A stretch of DNA of 64,000 bases from a virus: positions 1-64,000 of the IMG/VR virus record IMGVR_UViG_3300028802_000007. One strand, 5' to 3'. The notes beneath the pieces were generated by a model, which saw nothing but the letters and a program-made list of their open reading frames with translations, did not search any database and had not been told where the DNA came from. Position 1 is the stretch's first letter; every line of letters begins with the position of its first letter. Positions 44,975-54,468 of this stretch are shown here, piece after piece. A program made the translations under genes and the position numbers.

Positions 44975-47900
44975 CTAGCCTCCTGTTGCTGACACGAGGC
45001 CGCGCATGCCCAGCCGTGCGGCCTTGCGGTTGAAGCTGTCCTCGACGGCGCGGACGATCCTGGCGACGGTCGCCTCGCCGGACACGTCGCCCTGGACCGT
45101 CAGGTAGAGGTTCACGCTGATAGGCCCGCCGCCGCCTCCGCCGAAGCCCCCGCCCATCATCATGGATCGTGGATTGCGGAGGATCGCGACGGTCTCAGGG
45201 CCAGCCTCGCCGACCTGAAGGACCGCTCCTCGAGCGTACGAGCCAAGGAAGCCAGCGGCGTGCGGCGTCGTGTTGCCCTGACCGGCCTGCATGTCGCCGA
45301 CGCTGGGCAGCGAGTACGCCTGATACCAGCCGCCGCCCCTGTTCTGCTTGAAGCCCAGCGATGTGTAGATGACCTTGACGGCGGTCTGGACAGCGCCACC
45401 GAACTGGGCGGCGAACTGACCAGCCTGACCAAGGGCACCCGTGAAGCCACCCTCAGCCTGCTGGAGGACGGCCTGGGCCTTGGACTGCGCCTGCGACAGC
45501 TTCATCTGCTGCGCGGCGATGGCCTTCTGGGCTGCCGCGATCGCGACCTGAGCCGCCTGCTCGCTCTTGATCAGCTTGACCGCAGCACCCGTGTCGGTGA
45601 CGCCACGGCTGGCACCGACGGTGAACATGCGCTCCTGGATGTTGAGCTGCTTCTGGGCGATCCGGGCTTCAGCCTCAGCCTGCGCCTGACGAGCGCCGCG
45701 CTCCTCCGACGTGAGGCCCGGGGCTTGGAAGCCAGCCATGGCCGTCTGGAAGTTGATCTGCTTCTGGGTGAGCATGAAGCCGAGCATCGTCTGCTGGCGC
45801 TCGAGGCCACCCATCTCGCCATTGCTGCCGCGACCACCCCCGCCTCGACCAGCGAGCGCCAGCGCGTCCGCGTACGAGCGGTTGGCGAGGCGCAGGTTGT
45901 TGGTGAACTGGGCCCACTGCTGGGCGGTCTGGGTGTTGACGATCTTCGTCTGCCAGCCGGCGATGGCCTTGCCAGCGTCCTGCATCTGGCCGGTGAAGTA
46001 GTCGAACGCCGCCTGCCCGGACTTGAACGTCTGACCACCGACGGTGGTCGGTGCAGCCATGCCGAGCGACGTTGAGGGCAGCGGAGCTCCGGTCACGCCG
46101 GGTCCGATGGGCGCGGTGTACTGGACACCCGGAGCGGTGGGAGCCATCGACACCTGCGTCGTCGGGACACCGATGCCGACGCTGTACGGGCCCTGCATCC
46201 CGGGCTGCTTGCCGATCCAGTCGGACAGGTTCTTCAGAGCCTCCTTGCCCTGGAGGGTCAGGTCGTTCTGGAGGGACTGGGCCTCGGTCAGGGTCTTGGC
46301 GATGTTGATGCCGCCGGGAGCGGAGCCAACGTCCTTGGCGGACACGCCCGGGGGCAGCACGCCAGCAGCGGCGTCCAGGAACGGATGACCAGCGAGCTCC
46401 ATGCCCATCTGGCCGGGGATGCCGATGCTGAGCTGCTGGGCGGTCTGGGCGGAGAGGACCTCGAGCTGCGCTCGCATGCCTCGAGCCTGCTGTGCGGCGA
46501 AGGCCTCCGGCGACTGGGTCATCGCGCCGCCAGCCACGTTCTGCCAGTACTTCGTGGCCTGCTGCATGCTGGTCACGACCTTGCCGTTCGCATCCAGCAG
46601 GACGGTCCCGCTCTTGTAGAGCTCGTCCACGCGATCGGCGTAGTCGGCGTACTTGCCACCGAGAGATCGCTGCGCGTCGGCAGCGTTCTTCATCTGGTCG
46701 AGCAAGTCCTTGTTCTTGGTGATGGTCAGGTGCGTCCCGTCAGCGGCCTCGCCCAGCGCGTCCGTGTACCGGCGAGCCTGCTGGTTGTAGTCCCTGACGG
46801 TGGCGGAGGCGAGCTGCCTGAACACCGGCCCTTGGGCGACCTCTTGCGGCGTCGGCGGGGTCCGGTAGCCGACGCGACCACCCGGGCCCATACCCGGCAG
46901 GTTGCCGACGTAGGCACCGATCTTCGACTCGGCGGACGACATCGGCGTGACCTTCTTGGCCTCGTTCGTGATGGTCATCAGGTCCTTGGTCATGATCTCG
47001 ACGGCACCCTTGCCGCCACCCAAGACCTCAGCCAGAAGGGCTCCGCCGCCGACCCCGCCGTAACCGCCGAAGAGGCCCTCAGGCGCTCCCTTGATGGAGC
47101 CGATGATGCCCTTGCGGACGTCCTCTCCCTGCTGGGCTGCGGCACCGCCGCCCTTGGCGAGGACACCGCCGGTCAGGTACTGCTGGGCGAAGGCACCACC
47201 AGCCGTGCCGATGCCACCCTGACCAAGAGCAGTCGCGAGAGCGGCCTCGACGTTGCCGCCCATCTGACGAGCCGACTCGCCGACGGTCTTGGTGACTTGC
47301 TGGGCGGAGGTGGAGAAGCCCGTGGCCCCGTCCATGAAGCTCTGGGTCGCCTTGATGGTGCCTTCGATGGCGGGCTGGATGACGGCGCTGGCCGCCTGCA
47401 TCGCCAGCCCGTAGCCGGACGTGGCCGCGATGATGACGCCCAAGTTCCTGACGATGCCAGCGTTCGTCGGCATGGTCTTGGCGGTGGCCTTGGTCAGGAC
47501 ATCGAGGCGTTCAGCCTCAGCCTTCTTGGCCTCGCGGATCGGGCCGACGACCTTGCGTAGGCCCTCGTAGTAGTCCTTCTGCTGGATGTTGCCCTTCTGG
47601 AGCTGATCAGCCAGCCCGATCTGCGCCGCCTTACCTGCACCGACCAAGGTGTTGGTCCGAGTGAACGCCTTGTTGTAGGCCGTCTGGGCCTCGACCCGCT
47701 CGCGCTCCGCCTGCGTCATCTGCTTGACGCCACCGAACAGGAACGAGGACACGGCGGCGATCGCGCCGCCAGGGGTGCGGGACGGCAAGACCTTGCCCGC
47801 CCCGGCCCGCATGATGGACAGCTCGTCACCCCTGTTCTCGCGGTCAGGAGTGTAGGCACCGCGACCAGCGCGGGACTTGCGGATGGTGGCGGCGACGACC

Positions 47901-50900
47901 CGGCGTCGCTCCTCCTGCTCCTCAGCCTCGATGGCCGGGAGCGCGGTGTACACGGCGGGGTTCTCGTACGCCTCGCGGGCGGCTTGCTCGCGCTCGAGAC
48001 GCCGGGCCTTGGCGGCGTCCTGCCGGTCCATCTCTTCCTTGTCCCGGCGGCGGGTGTCCCAGCCGGATGCAGCGCCGCGCAGGGCACCGACGTACGGCAC
48101 CGCCCACTTGGGGACGATGATGCCGTCCTGCTCTGGGCTGAAGAAGCTGTTGGCGGGCTTGTTGATCATCCCGGTCTTGGCACCGTCGCGGGCCCCGGGG
48201 ATGCGATCCATGACGAACTTGGGGATGAGGTGGGCGTCCCTGCCAGCGACGAAGCCCTCGCTGCCGTCGCCCTGCTCGTTGACGATGTACAGGCCGCGAC
48301 CGGTGGGCCCGCCTGCGGCGTGATGCTTGACGGTCTTCGCGAAGCGCCCCAAGGCCATCGAGCGCGTGACCGCCTCGAGGGTCTTCATGTCCTGCATGCC
48401 GGGGGCGGCGAGCATCGGGGCTCCGACGCGCTCCATCGGGCGGAAGCCCATCGGATCGGCGTTGTGTCCGAAGAACGGGCCCGGGTAGTCCCCGGACATC
48501 ATGTCCCACCAGTCCTGGGCACCGCTGATCTCACGGGCCTTGTCGAGGTAGGGGCCCACGAAGTCCTGTGCGAGGCGCGATCGTCCGGTGTAGTCGGTCC
48601 TGCCGCGACCTGAGTACAGGGCCTGATACCACTCAGGCATCGAGCGCATCGAGGCGGCCTTCTCGCCGCCGACGATGGGCTTCAGGACTCGCCCGCCTGC
48701 GGCGCGGTGCTGCCTAGCAGCTTGGCTCGCCTGCCACGCCATCATCGCCATGAACGGGTCGTTGGCCCAGCCGACGGCGGTCAGCGCCACCTCGTCGAGG
48801 AAGCCAGCGTGCGGCACCACCGATCCGCCGGCGGCCATGTACTTGGCAAGCTTCGGCGTCCGTCCGGCGGCGAGGTCGGTCTCGGCCTTCTCCTGGATCC
48901 ACAGCGCAGCCTGAAGCGAGACGGGCGGGATGCCCATGTCCTTGGCGACGGTGCGGAAGGCCTTCTCGACACCCGTTCGGACAGGACCGCGACCAGCTTG
49001 GCTGATGGCTCCCTGCGTGCCGGTGCGGAGGGCCCAGCGGTCGATCGTGATGGCGTCGAGGTCACCGCCCGTGTTGAGGAAGAACTGGCCGACCTTGGGC
49101 GTGTGACCCAGGATCGCCCACGGGTCAGCACCCTCGAGGATGGCCTTCGCCTTGCGGTGTGCGTCGAGGGTCGTCTGGTACGGGAACGGCTTGCCTGCCT
49201 GGTTCGCCTGAAGGATGCGGACGGCCTTGGTCTTGTTCGAGGACCACGCTGTCCCGGCGGACAGGGAGGCGGTGATGCCGCGCACCGTCGGCTCCGGCAG
49301 GCCGTACATGTCAGCCTGCTGCTGGATCCACTTCTGCGCTTCGGGATACCACTGGACGCCCATCTCGAGCGACTGGCGGCCATACGGGTTGCCCGGATCG
49401 AGCATGCGCTTGGCGGCGTCGCGGACGTTGCGGAGATACGACCGCTGGCGCTTGGTCATCCCAGCTTCGACCGAACCGCCGATGCCGCGATGGACGCAGC
49501 CAGCGTTGGCGTGGACGGCACCACCGACGCAGCGGTGCATGCCCAGCGACTGCCGGATCTCGTCGGCCTCAGAGTCGTTCTTCTCGATCATCTCCATCGC
49601 TTGGCGGATGAACGAGCCCATGCGCTTGCCGCCCATGGGGTCTTCCGGCCACTCGGTGCGGAAGTTGCCACCGGGCAACTGGTAGCCCATCGGGTCGTAG
49701 ACATCGACTGAGGCGTGGAGGGACTCGCGTGCGGCACCGACCAGCTTGGAGATCTGGGCGGTCGTCGGGAGCCGCGTCATCTCCGCCCCGACTGAGTGGA
49801 GCGGGCTACCCGGACCACTGGTATTGGTGCCCCAGACCCGGATGAAGCCCAGCGACTTCATACGCTCGACGGACTCAGCCTGATCCAAGCCAGGGAACAG
49901 GTCAGCCGACTCGCGGTGGTCGATGCTGCGCTGTCCGCGCAGGTAGTCCGGCTTCCCCTCGCGAGGGACGAAGCGGTCATCTCGGCGCGTGTAGCCCTGC
50001 GCCACATGGCGTCCACTGAAGTCGAGGAACTTGCCGGACGGGGTGATGAAGCCAGCCTCACGGACGTTCTCGGTGACGCCGTAATGCTTGATGGCGGCGG
50101 CCTCGAGGGCCTCAGGATCGCCGCCGTACAGGCTGGTGACTTCGCCGCCGTAGCCACGGTGGCGAGCACGCCACGACTCAGCCACGAACTGGTCGTAGCC
50201 CTGGGACATGGGCCCGTAGTTGGGGTCGCCGCGCAAGCCGGAGATGGTCGAGCCGATCTGACGCATGACCCGACCGGGGCTCTCCTCAGCAGCCCGCTCC
50301 TGCATATAGCGGGTGTGGTGCATCCACGGCTCGTTGTAGGTGGAGAACCGCCGACGGCTGATGTCGCGGCCCACGCCCATGTTGCTGCTGGGCCCGCCGA
50401 TGGTGTACGGACGGGTGGAGCGAGCCAGATTGCCGATCCGTCCTCGAGGGCCCTTGTTCCAGTCGAACCAGTGCTCCGGCAGGAAGGCCTCGACGGCGTA
50501 CTTCTCTCCGTAGTCACCACGGCTCCCCGTCTTGTCACCGGAGAACCAGTTCATGTCGGGCTCGCCGTAGGTGTGACCACGGGCGCTCGAGAGCCTCATG
50601 CCCTGCTGGCGGATCTGCGCGAGCACCTGAGAGGCGGTGGCGTCCGGCGTACCCCGAGTCGAGTGATAGCCACGGGCGTAGCCGGGCGGCACCGGCAGAG
50701 TCCCCAGCGGGGCTGGCATGTCGGTACCCGGCGGCAGCATCGGCGTCCGCGCACCCCGGAAGGCGTGCTGGATGTTCTTCTGCCGCTGCATGATCTGGTA
50801 CTCGAGAGCTGCGAGCTCAGCGGCGTGGCGGCGGTACTGGGCGACGTCCTTCTCGATGAAGCCAGAGGCTCCGGGGCGGAAGACCTCAGGGCGGCGCTCG

Positions 50901-51415
50901 CCGACGATGGTCGGGCGACCCTGCTGGACCGGGCCACCATGCTCGCGCTTGGGCATGATCTGCTCGATGGCCTGTCGGGCGAGGATCTGGCCCTTCTGGG
51001 GGCTCATGCCGCCCATCGACGAGAAGACGGTGCCGATGATGGCCTGCGGGCTGCCGGGGCCCGTCTTGGGGAACTGGGCGGAGACCTGGACCGGGATGGT
51101 GCCCAGACCCTCGGTGATCTTCGTCCGCATGGTGGCGATGGACTTGGAGTCCACGTCGATGGGGACGTGGATGGTCTGGAGGGTCTTGGCAGCCGTGGAC
51201 AGGGCAGCCTGAAGCTGGGCGGGTTCGATCGCGACCTTGATGGTCGTCGGGGTGGAACCCGCCCCAGCCTTCGCCGCTCCAGCGCCAGATGCGGCCTTGG
51301 CCGCCTGCTGCTGGAACGAGTTCAGCTTGCCCTGGGCCGTACCCAGTCCGGCGGAGAAGTTGCTCGCATCGAGCGACAACTTCACGCCGATATTGCTGAC
51401 TTCCTCGTTCGCCAT
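44975..51415 (-). CDS. Tape measure protein with inserted domains
   Basis: The 2146-residue protein is the tail-length ruler: coiled N-terminus, GGPV-type motifs (HGGPVQQGRPTIVGERRPEV, GRGLYIVNEQGDGSEGFV), hydrophobic segments around 1300-1450, Ala/Gln-rich helices and a C-terminal GEAGPETVAILRNP. At about 1.5 angstrom per residue it predicts a tail near 320 nm, less if inserts do not span it. Residues about 250-890 hold non-tape-like globular segments (AVEAFLPEHWFDW; SLGFIRVWGTN; QWYPEAQKWIQQQ; GDLDAITIDRWALRTG) resembling domains of phage polyvalent proteins. These may be ejected into the host with DNA. Confidence 0.9.
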   Translation of the reverse strand: MANEEVSNIGVKLSLDASNFSAGLGTAQGKLNSFQQQAAKAASGAGAAKAGAGSTPTTIKVAIEPAQLQAALSTAAKTLQTIHVPIDVDSKSIATMRTKITEGLGTIPVQVSAQFPKTGPGSPQAIIGTVFSSMGGMSPQKGQILARQAIEQIMPKREHGGPVQQGRPTIVGERRPEVFRPGASGFIEKDVAQYRRHAAELAALEYQIMQRQKNIQHAFRGARTPMLPPGTDMPAPLGTLPVPPGYARGYHSTRGTPDATASQVLAQIRQQGMRLSSARGHTYGEPDMNWFSGDKTGSRGDYGEKYAVEAFLPEHWFDWNKGPRGRIGNLARSTRPYTIGGPSSNMGVGRDISRRRFSTYNEPWMHHTRYMQERAAEESPGRVMRQIGSTISGLRGDPNYGPMSQGYDQFVAESWRARHRGYGGEVTSLYGGDPEALEAAAIKHYGVTENVREAGFITPSGKFLDFSGRHVAQGYTRRDDRFVPREGKPDYLRGQRSIDHRESADLFPGLDQAESVERMKSLGFIRVWGTNTSGPGSPLHSVGAEMTRLPTTAQISKLVGAARESLHASVDVYDPMGYQLPGGNFRTEWPEDPMGGKRMGSFIRQAMEMIEKNDSEADEIRQSLGMHRCVGGAVHANAGCVHRGIGGSVEAGMTKRQRSYLRNVRDAAKRMLDPGNPYGRQSLEMGVQWYPEAQKWIQQQADMYGLPEPTVRGITASLSAGTAWSSNKTKAVRILQANQAGKPFPYQTTLDAHRKAKAILEGADPWAILGHTPKVGQFFLNTGGDLDAITIDRWALRTGTQGAISQAGRGPVRTGVEKAFRTVAKDMGIPPVSLQAALWIQEKAETDLAAGRTPKLAKYMAAGGSVVPHAGFLDEVALTAVGWANDPFMAMMAWQASQAARQHRAAGGRVLKPIVGGEKAASMRSMPEWYQALYSGRGRTDYTGRSRLAQDFVGPYLDKAREISGAQDWWDMMSGDYPGPFFGHNADPMGFRPMERVGAPMLAAPGMQDMKTLEAVTRSMALGRFAKTVKHHAAGGPTGRGLYIVNEQGDGSEGFVAGRDAHLIPKFVMDRIPGARDGAKTGMINKPANSFFSPEQDGIIVPKWAVPYVGALRGAASGWDTRRRDKEEMDRQDAAKARRLEREQAAREAYENPAVYTALPAIEAEEQEERRRVVAATIRKSRAGRGAYTPDRENRGDELSIMRAGAGKVLPSRTPGGAIAAVSSFLFGGVKQMTQAERERVEAQTAYNKAFTRTNTLVGAGKAAQIGLADQLQKGNIQQKDYYEGLRKVVGPIREAKKAEAERLDVLTKATAKTMPTNAGIVRNLGVIIAATSGYGLAMQAASAVIQPAIEGTIKATQSFMDGATGFSTSAQQVTKTVGESARQMGGNVEAALATALGQGGIGTAGGAFAQQYLTGGVLAKGGGAAAQQGEDVRKGIIGSIKGAPEGLFGGYGGVGGGALLAEVLGGGKGAVEIMTKDLMTITNEAKKVTPMSSAESKIGAYVGNLPGMGPGGRVGYRTPPTPQEVAQGPVFRQLASATVRDYNQQARRYTDALGEAADGTHLTITKNKDLLDQMKNAADAQRSLGGKYADYADRVDELYKSGTVLLDANGKVVTSMQQATKYWQNVAGGAMTQSPEAFAAQQARGMRAQLEVLSAQTAQQLSIGIPGQMGMELAGHPFLDAAAGVLPPGVSAKDVGSAPGGINIAKTLTEAQSLQNDLTLQGKEALKNLSDWIGKQPGMQGPYSVGIGVPTTQVSMAPTAPGVQYTAPIGPGVTGAPLPSTSLGMAAPTTVGGQTFKSGQAAFDYFTGQMQDAGKAIAGWQTKIVNTQTAQQWAQFTNNLRLANRSYADALALAGRGGGGRGSNGEMGGLERQQTMLGFMLTQKQINFQTAMAGFQAPGLTSEERGARQAQAEAEARIAQKQLNIQERMFTVGASRGVTDTGAAVKLIKSEQAAQVAIAAAQKAIAAQQMKLSQAQSKAQAVLQQAEGGFTGALGQAGQFAAQFGGAVQTAVKVIYTSLGFKQNRGGGWYQAYSLPSVGDMQAGQGNTTPHAAGFLGSYARGAVLQVGEAGPETVAILRNPRSMMMGGGFGGGGGGPISVNLYLTVQGDVSGEATVARIVRAVEDSFNRKAARLGMRGLVSATGG

Positions 51416-51433
51416 CCGAGCACCTCGTGGGTG

Positions 51434-52017
51434 CTACACCGCCTCCCCCTTGAGAGACTTAGCGTTGAGATCGAAGCTTTCGAGACCGTCGAACCCGTCT
51501 TCGTCTTCGACGGGAGCGGGCGTGTTGGCTTCGATCCAGTCCTCGCGCAAGGCCAGGTAGTAGTGAAAAGGGAGCGCCGCCACCTCGTGGGGCCACCTCC
51601 CGTACCGCACCGCGATACGAAAGATGATCTGACGGGTGGTCAGGCGGCGTTTCCCGGGGCCGTTCCTTCCTCAGCGTCGTCGCTGACAGCAGGGGTCTCG
51701 TCTTCCGGCTCGTCGCCGTAGTGCATCCGGTTGACGGTGGCGTTGAACTTCATCACCACGCGCATGGGCAGCGCGGCGAGCGCCTCAGCGGACAGCTTCG
51801 GGTCCGTCGAGCACTTCATCACCATGAGCTTGAGCAGGACGGTGTTGTCGATGAACTCGTCCTCGCCACCGCCCGGAGCGATGCGCTTCGTGGTGGCCTT
51901 GCGGACGAGGTCGTCGTAATCGCCGATGGACAGCTCGCGGAAGTGGTACAGAACGCCACGGGCGTTGACCTCTTCCTCGAGGAAGTCGGGAGAGAGCGGC
52001 TGGACCTTAGACGTCAT
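51434..52017 (-). CDS. Tail assembly chaperone, -1 frameshift product (GT-like)
   Basis: The slippery heptamer GGGAAAC (minus strand, 51655-51649) lies in the right phase (G GGA AAC) just before the stop of the G-like gene. A -1 shift there continues as RRLTTRQIIFRIAVRYGRWP... and ends at a TAG at 51436-51434, adding about 70 residues with a WPHEVAALPFHYYLALREDW core typical of T-type extensions. Lambda uses GGGAAAG in the same place. The long form should bind the tape measure during tail assembly. Confidence 0.85.
51640..52017 (-). CDS. Tail assembly chaperone, short form (G-like)
   Basis: The 125-residue product (VNARGVLYHFRELSIGDYDD, then LLKLMVMKCSTDPKLS) has the fold pattern of G-type tail chaperones, with an acidic C-terminal tail EPEDETPAVSDDAEEG. 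It lies between major tail and tape measure genes, and coats the tape measure together with the frameshifted form. It overlaps the stop of the upstream gene by 11 bases. Confidence 0.8.
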   Translation of the reverse strand: MTSKVQPLSPDFLEEEVNARGVLYHFRELSIGDYDDLVRKATTKRIAPGGGEDEFIDNTVLLKLMVMKCSTDPKLSAEALAALPMRVVMKFNATVNRMHYGDEPEDETPAVSDDAEEGTAPGNAA

Positions 52018-52336
52018 CGAGCGTTACCCCTTCTACCAATAGGCTCGACCCCTGACGCACCATCGCGTAACCCGGGGCCTGGGTGAGCCTGTATTGCTTG
52101 TGCGGCGTGATCGAGACCACGATCCGCTTGACGTACTCCGGGTCGTCCCAAAGGGCGTCGGAGACGAACGAAAACGCGGCGCGGAGATCGTAGAGATCGG
52201 CATCCCGACCCTCGTCACCACGCCGCGTGAGCGTCCAGTTCGCGAACTCCCCGACCTTGGCTCCAAGGAACGGAACGTCCACGATCCCGGCGGGACGATA
52301 CGTCCCCGACCGGAGCAGCTTGAACAGATATGCCAT
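52007..52336 (-). CDS. Hypothetical tail-module protein, 109 residues
   Basis: From an ATG with GAGGG upstream; YLFKLLRSGTYRPAGIVDVP, LTRRGDEGRDADLYDLRAAF and KRIVVSITPHKQYRL give an alpha/beta plan. Not recognised; its place between major tail and chaperone genes implies a tail role. Confidence 0.65.
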   Translation of the reverse strand: MAYLFKLLRSGTYRPAGIVDVPFLGAKVGEFANWTLTRRGDEGRDADLYDLRAAFSFVSDALWDDPEYVKRIVVSITPHKQYRLTQAPGYAMVRQGSSLLVEGVTLDDV

Positions 52337-52358
52337 GCGATCCCTCAGAACACTCAGG

Positions 52359-52404
52359 CAGGCGAGGCCAGCAGCCCGGGAGAGGCCAGAGTAGGCCTCA
52401 CCTG
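52359..52404 (-). terminator. Hairpin after major tail gene
   Basis: CAGGTGAGGCC (minus strand, 52404-52394) and GGCCTCGCCTG (52369-52359) form an 11-base-pair stem with one wobble, starting 19 bases after the major tail stop. There is no T tract. It could act as a partial terminator or message stabiliser that raises major tail protein relative to downstream genes. Confidence 0.45.
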
Positions 52405-52422
52405 CCCAAGATGGTACGGGGA

Positions 52423-52854
52423 CTAGTTCCCGGTCGTGAAGACCGTCCACGCGCCAGCCGCCCGGAAGTTACCGGTCGTCTTGATCGCGTCCGTGTTGCT
52501 CGCGGTGATCGCGGCGTCCACCAGACCGGGGCCAGAGGCCACGAGGAGGACGGTGCCACCGTTGGTGCCGTCGTCGGCGTAGAGGTAGATGTTGATGCTG
52601 TCGGAGTTGGCGGCGTTGACTTGGTAGTCACCCGACGTGTCCAACAGACCGGCGAAGGTGCCCTGGATGTCCTTCAGACCGACGAGGTACGTCTTGTTGG
52701 TGTCACCGAAGACGGTGGCATCGACGTAGTCGCGGTTGAGGTTCAACGTCCACTCGGTCTTGGTCGTCACCTTGACGCCGACACCGATGCCTCCGTTGAA
52801 GTAGATGGCACCGTTCTTACCGTGGAGCTTGTGGCCCAAGCCGGGTCCAGCCAT
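52423..52854 (-). CDS. Major tail protein
   Basis: The 143-residue product begins AGPGLGHKLHGKNGAIYFNG and continues with strands (TKTEWTLNLNRDYVDATVFGD, TYLVGLKDIQGTFAGLLDTS) typical of major tail tube subunits in phages with short tube proteins. A strong AAGGAGCTGCC-like site precedes the ATG, and a hairpin follows the gene. It sits between tail terminator and chaperone genes, the standard place. Confidence 0.85.
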   Translation of the reverse strand: MAGPGLGHKLHGKNGAIYFNGGIGVGVKVTTKTEWTLNLNRDYVDATVFGDTNKTYLVGLKDIQGTFAGLLDTSGDYQVNAANSDSINIYLYADDGTNGGTVLLVASGPGLVDAAITASNTDAIKTTGNFRAAGAWTVFTTGN

Positions 52855-52881
52855 GTGGCAGCTCCTTCAGGAGAGAAACGA

Positions 52882-53301
52882 TTACAGGGGCTGGTCGGTC
52901 CAGATGGAGTACGACCCGCCGACCTGATAGATGCGCTTGCCCTGACTGTCCACGTCTGGCCCCGTTGGCAGATCGCTGACGCGACGGCAAAGCATGCTGG
53001 TCTGCCCGTCAACCGTGAGCACAGCCTCGTCGAGTGCTCCGCTGATGAGCGCGTCGATGTTGTTGGCATCGACGGGGTTCACCGCGAAGGTCGAGATGTC
53101 GAACAGCGTGTGGTACTGGAAGCCGTCCCACTGGTAATCCCTTGGGGCAGCGGCCATGAGGTACACGATGAACGGGTACTTGACCTTGCGGGGAGCGATG
53201 CCCTCGTGGATACCGCCTGCGATGGCGGCCATGAGGGGAACAGACGCCCGAAGGTGCTGCACCACCGCTCTCTTGATAGGGGCGGCTGTCGATGTTGCCA
53301 T
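52882..53301 (-). CDS. Tail terminator-like protein (DUF3168 type)
   Basis: The 139-residue product has ATSTAAPIKRAVVQHLRASV, then GIAPRKVKYPFIVYLMAA and HTLFDISTFAVNPVDANNID, the pattern of DUF3168/tail terminator proteins that cap the tail tube at the head-proximal end. Located next to the gp10-like gene, as in HK97-type modules. ATG at 53301 follows the preceding gene by ten bases. Confidence 0.75.
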   Translation of the reverse strand: MATSTAAPIKRAVVQHLRASVPLMAAIAGGIHEGIAPRKVKYPFIVYLMAAAPRDYQWDGFQYHTLFDISTFAVNPVDANNIDALISGALDEAVLTVDGQTSMLCRRVSDLPTGPDVDSQGKRIYQVGGSYSIWTDQPL

Positions 53302-53311
53302 CAGGCCCCCT

Positions 53312-54034
53312 TCATATCCGCACCACGATCTCGATCTCCGTCGAGGAGCCTCCGGTGCGGGCGGCTTCTCGGACGGCGTCAGCGATGAGCCTGACGACCT
53401 CGTTACGGCTCTCCTCGGCTGCCGGACGAAGGAAGGGTCGGGCTGCGTTGTGACGCGTCCCGAACTCCTGGAACTTCGCGTACGGTGCCGTGGCGATGAC
53501 CCATGCCTCCGCTGTCGTCTTCGACGCTGTCGCTGGCTTGGCGGAGATGCTGCCCCTGAGACGCCCGCCGATACCGGCGTGCCCCCAGGTCGTGAACTGG
53601 GCCCGCATGGTGCGGACCTCGTAGGCTCCCCGGCGATCGAGGACCGTCTTGTGGCCGACGATGCCAGCGGATCGCTGGCGAGCCTCCTGTGCGTCGTACA
53701 ACTCGAGGAGGGCCTGCGCTGCCGACAGCCGGCGCTCCTTCCAGTGGACCGGTGGCTTCCTGCCGATGGACCGCTTGAGCCACACACCCGGGACATCCCC
53801 GGGCTGGACGACGGTCTGTCGGGGAGAGGCGGTGCGGAGGGCGCGGTCCCTGACCGAACGCTCGCCCTCGATCTCGTCGATGCTCTTGTGGCGGATGTGG
53901 TAGCCGCCACCAGCGAAGATGTGGCGGACCGGGGCCTTCGCCCGGGCCAGCGTCGCGACGCGCCTAGCTCCAAGGTCGAGGCCGTGGACAGCCGCTTGGA
54001 AGATGGCGTCCTGGAGCTCCTCGAGGTTGATCAC
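53312..54034 (-). CDS. HK97 gp10-like head-tail joining protein
   Basis: The 240-residue product carries the family signature APYAKFQEFGTRHNAARPFL near the C-terminus, with an N-terminal helix (EELQDAIFQAAVHGLDLGAR). It is longer than the usual 110-160 residues because of an extra segment at about 70-150. It helps join tail to head. Confidence 0.8.
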   Translation of the reverse strand: MINLEELQDAIFQAAVHGLDLGARRVATLARAKAPVRHIFAGGGYHIRHKSIDEIEGERSVRDRALRTASPRQTVVQPGDVPGVWLKRSIGRKPPVHWKERRLSAAQALLELYDAQEARQRSAGIVGHKTVLDRRGAYEVRTMRAQFTTWGHAGIGGRLRGSISAKPATASKTTAEAWVIATAPYAKFQEFGTRHNAARPFLRPAAEESRNEVVRLIADAVREAARTGGSSTEIEIVVRI

Positions 54035-54468
54035 TCACGCAGCCTCAGGTTGCAGTTGACGAGCGCCTTCCAGGTGTTCTCCTTGGTCGTGTCCGACACC
54101 GTGTAGGTCTCGCCCAGGAACTCGAGCTCGTCACCCGGGAGGATGTCGGTCCCGACCGGGCAGCGGAACATGTAGGTGTTCACGGTGACGATCGCGCCCG
54201 TGTCCGGCGTCTGGACCTGAGACGGCGTGCTGTAGAACCAGCCCTTCACCCAGTGCCTGCGGCTGTCGTTGGTCGCGATGTACTCGAGGCCGTCGTCGCC
54301 GTAGGCGTTGGCCGGATCGGACGAGCTCTCGATAGGCGTCCGGCGGAGGACCTGCACGTCCTCGATCATGCCCAGTCGGGCGATGTACTTGCTGATGTAG
54401 TCCACCTGTGCCGGACTGAAGAACCGGTGGGTGGCCGGGTCCATTGGCGGCGGGCCGGAACTCGTCAT
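54031..54468 (-). CDS. Head closure/adaptor protein
   Basis: A 145-residue, beta-rich product (DVQVLRRTPIES, WVKGWFYSTPSQVQTPDTG, ILPGDELEFLGETYTVSD) with the pattern of stopper/head closure proteins. Overlaps both neighbours by four bases, fitting the connector gene order. Confidence 0.7.
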   Translation of the reverse strand: MTSSGPPPMDPATHRFFSPAQVDYISKYIARLGMIEDVQVLRRTPIESSSDPANAYGDDGLEYIATNDSRRHWVKGWFYSTPSQVQTPDTGAIVTVNTYMFRCPVGTDILPGDELEFLGETYTVSDTTKENTWKALVNCNLRLRE

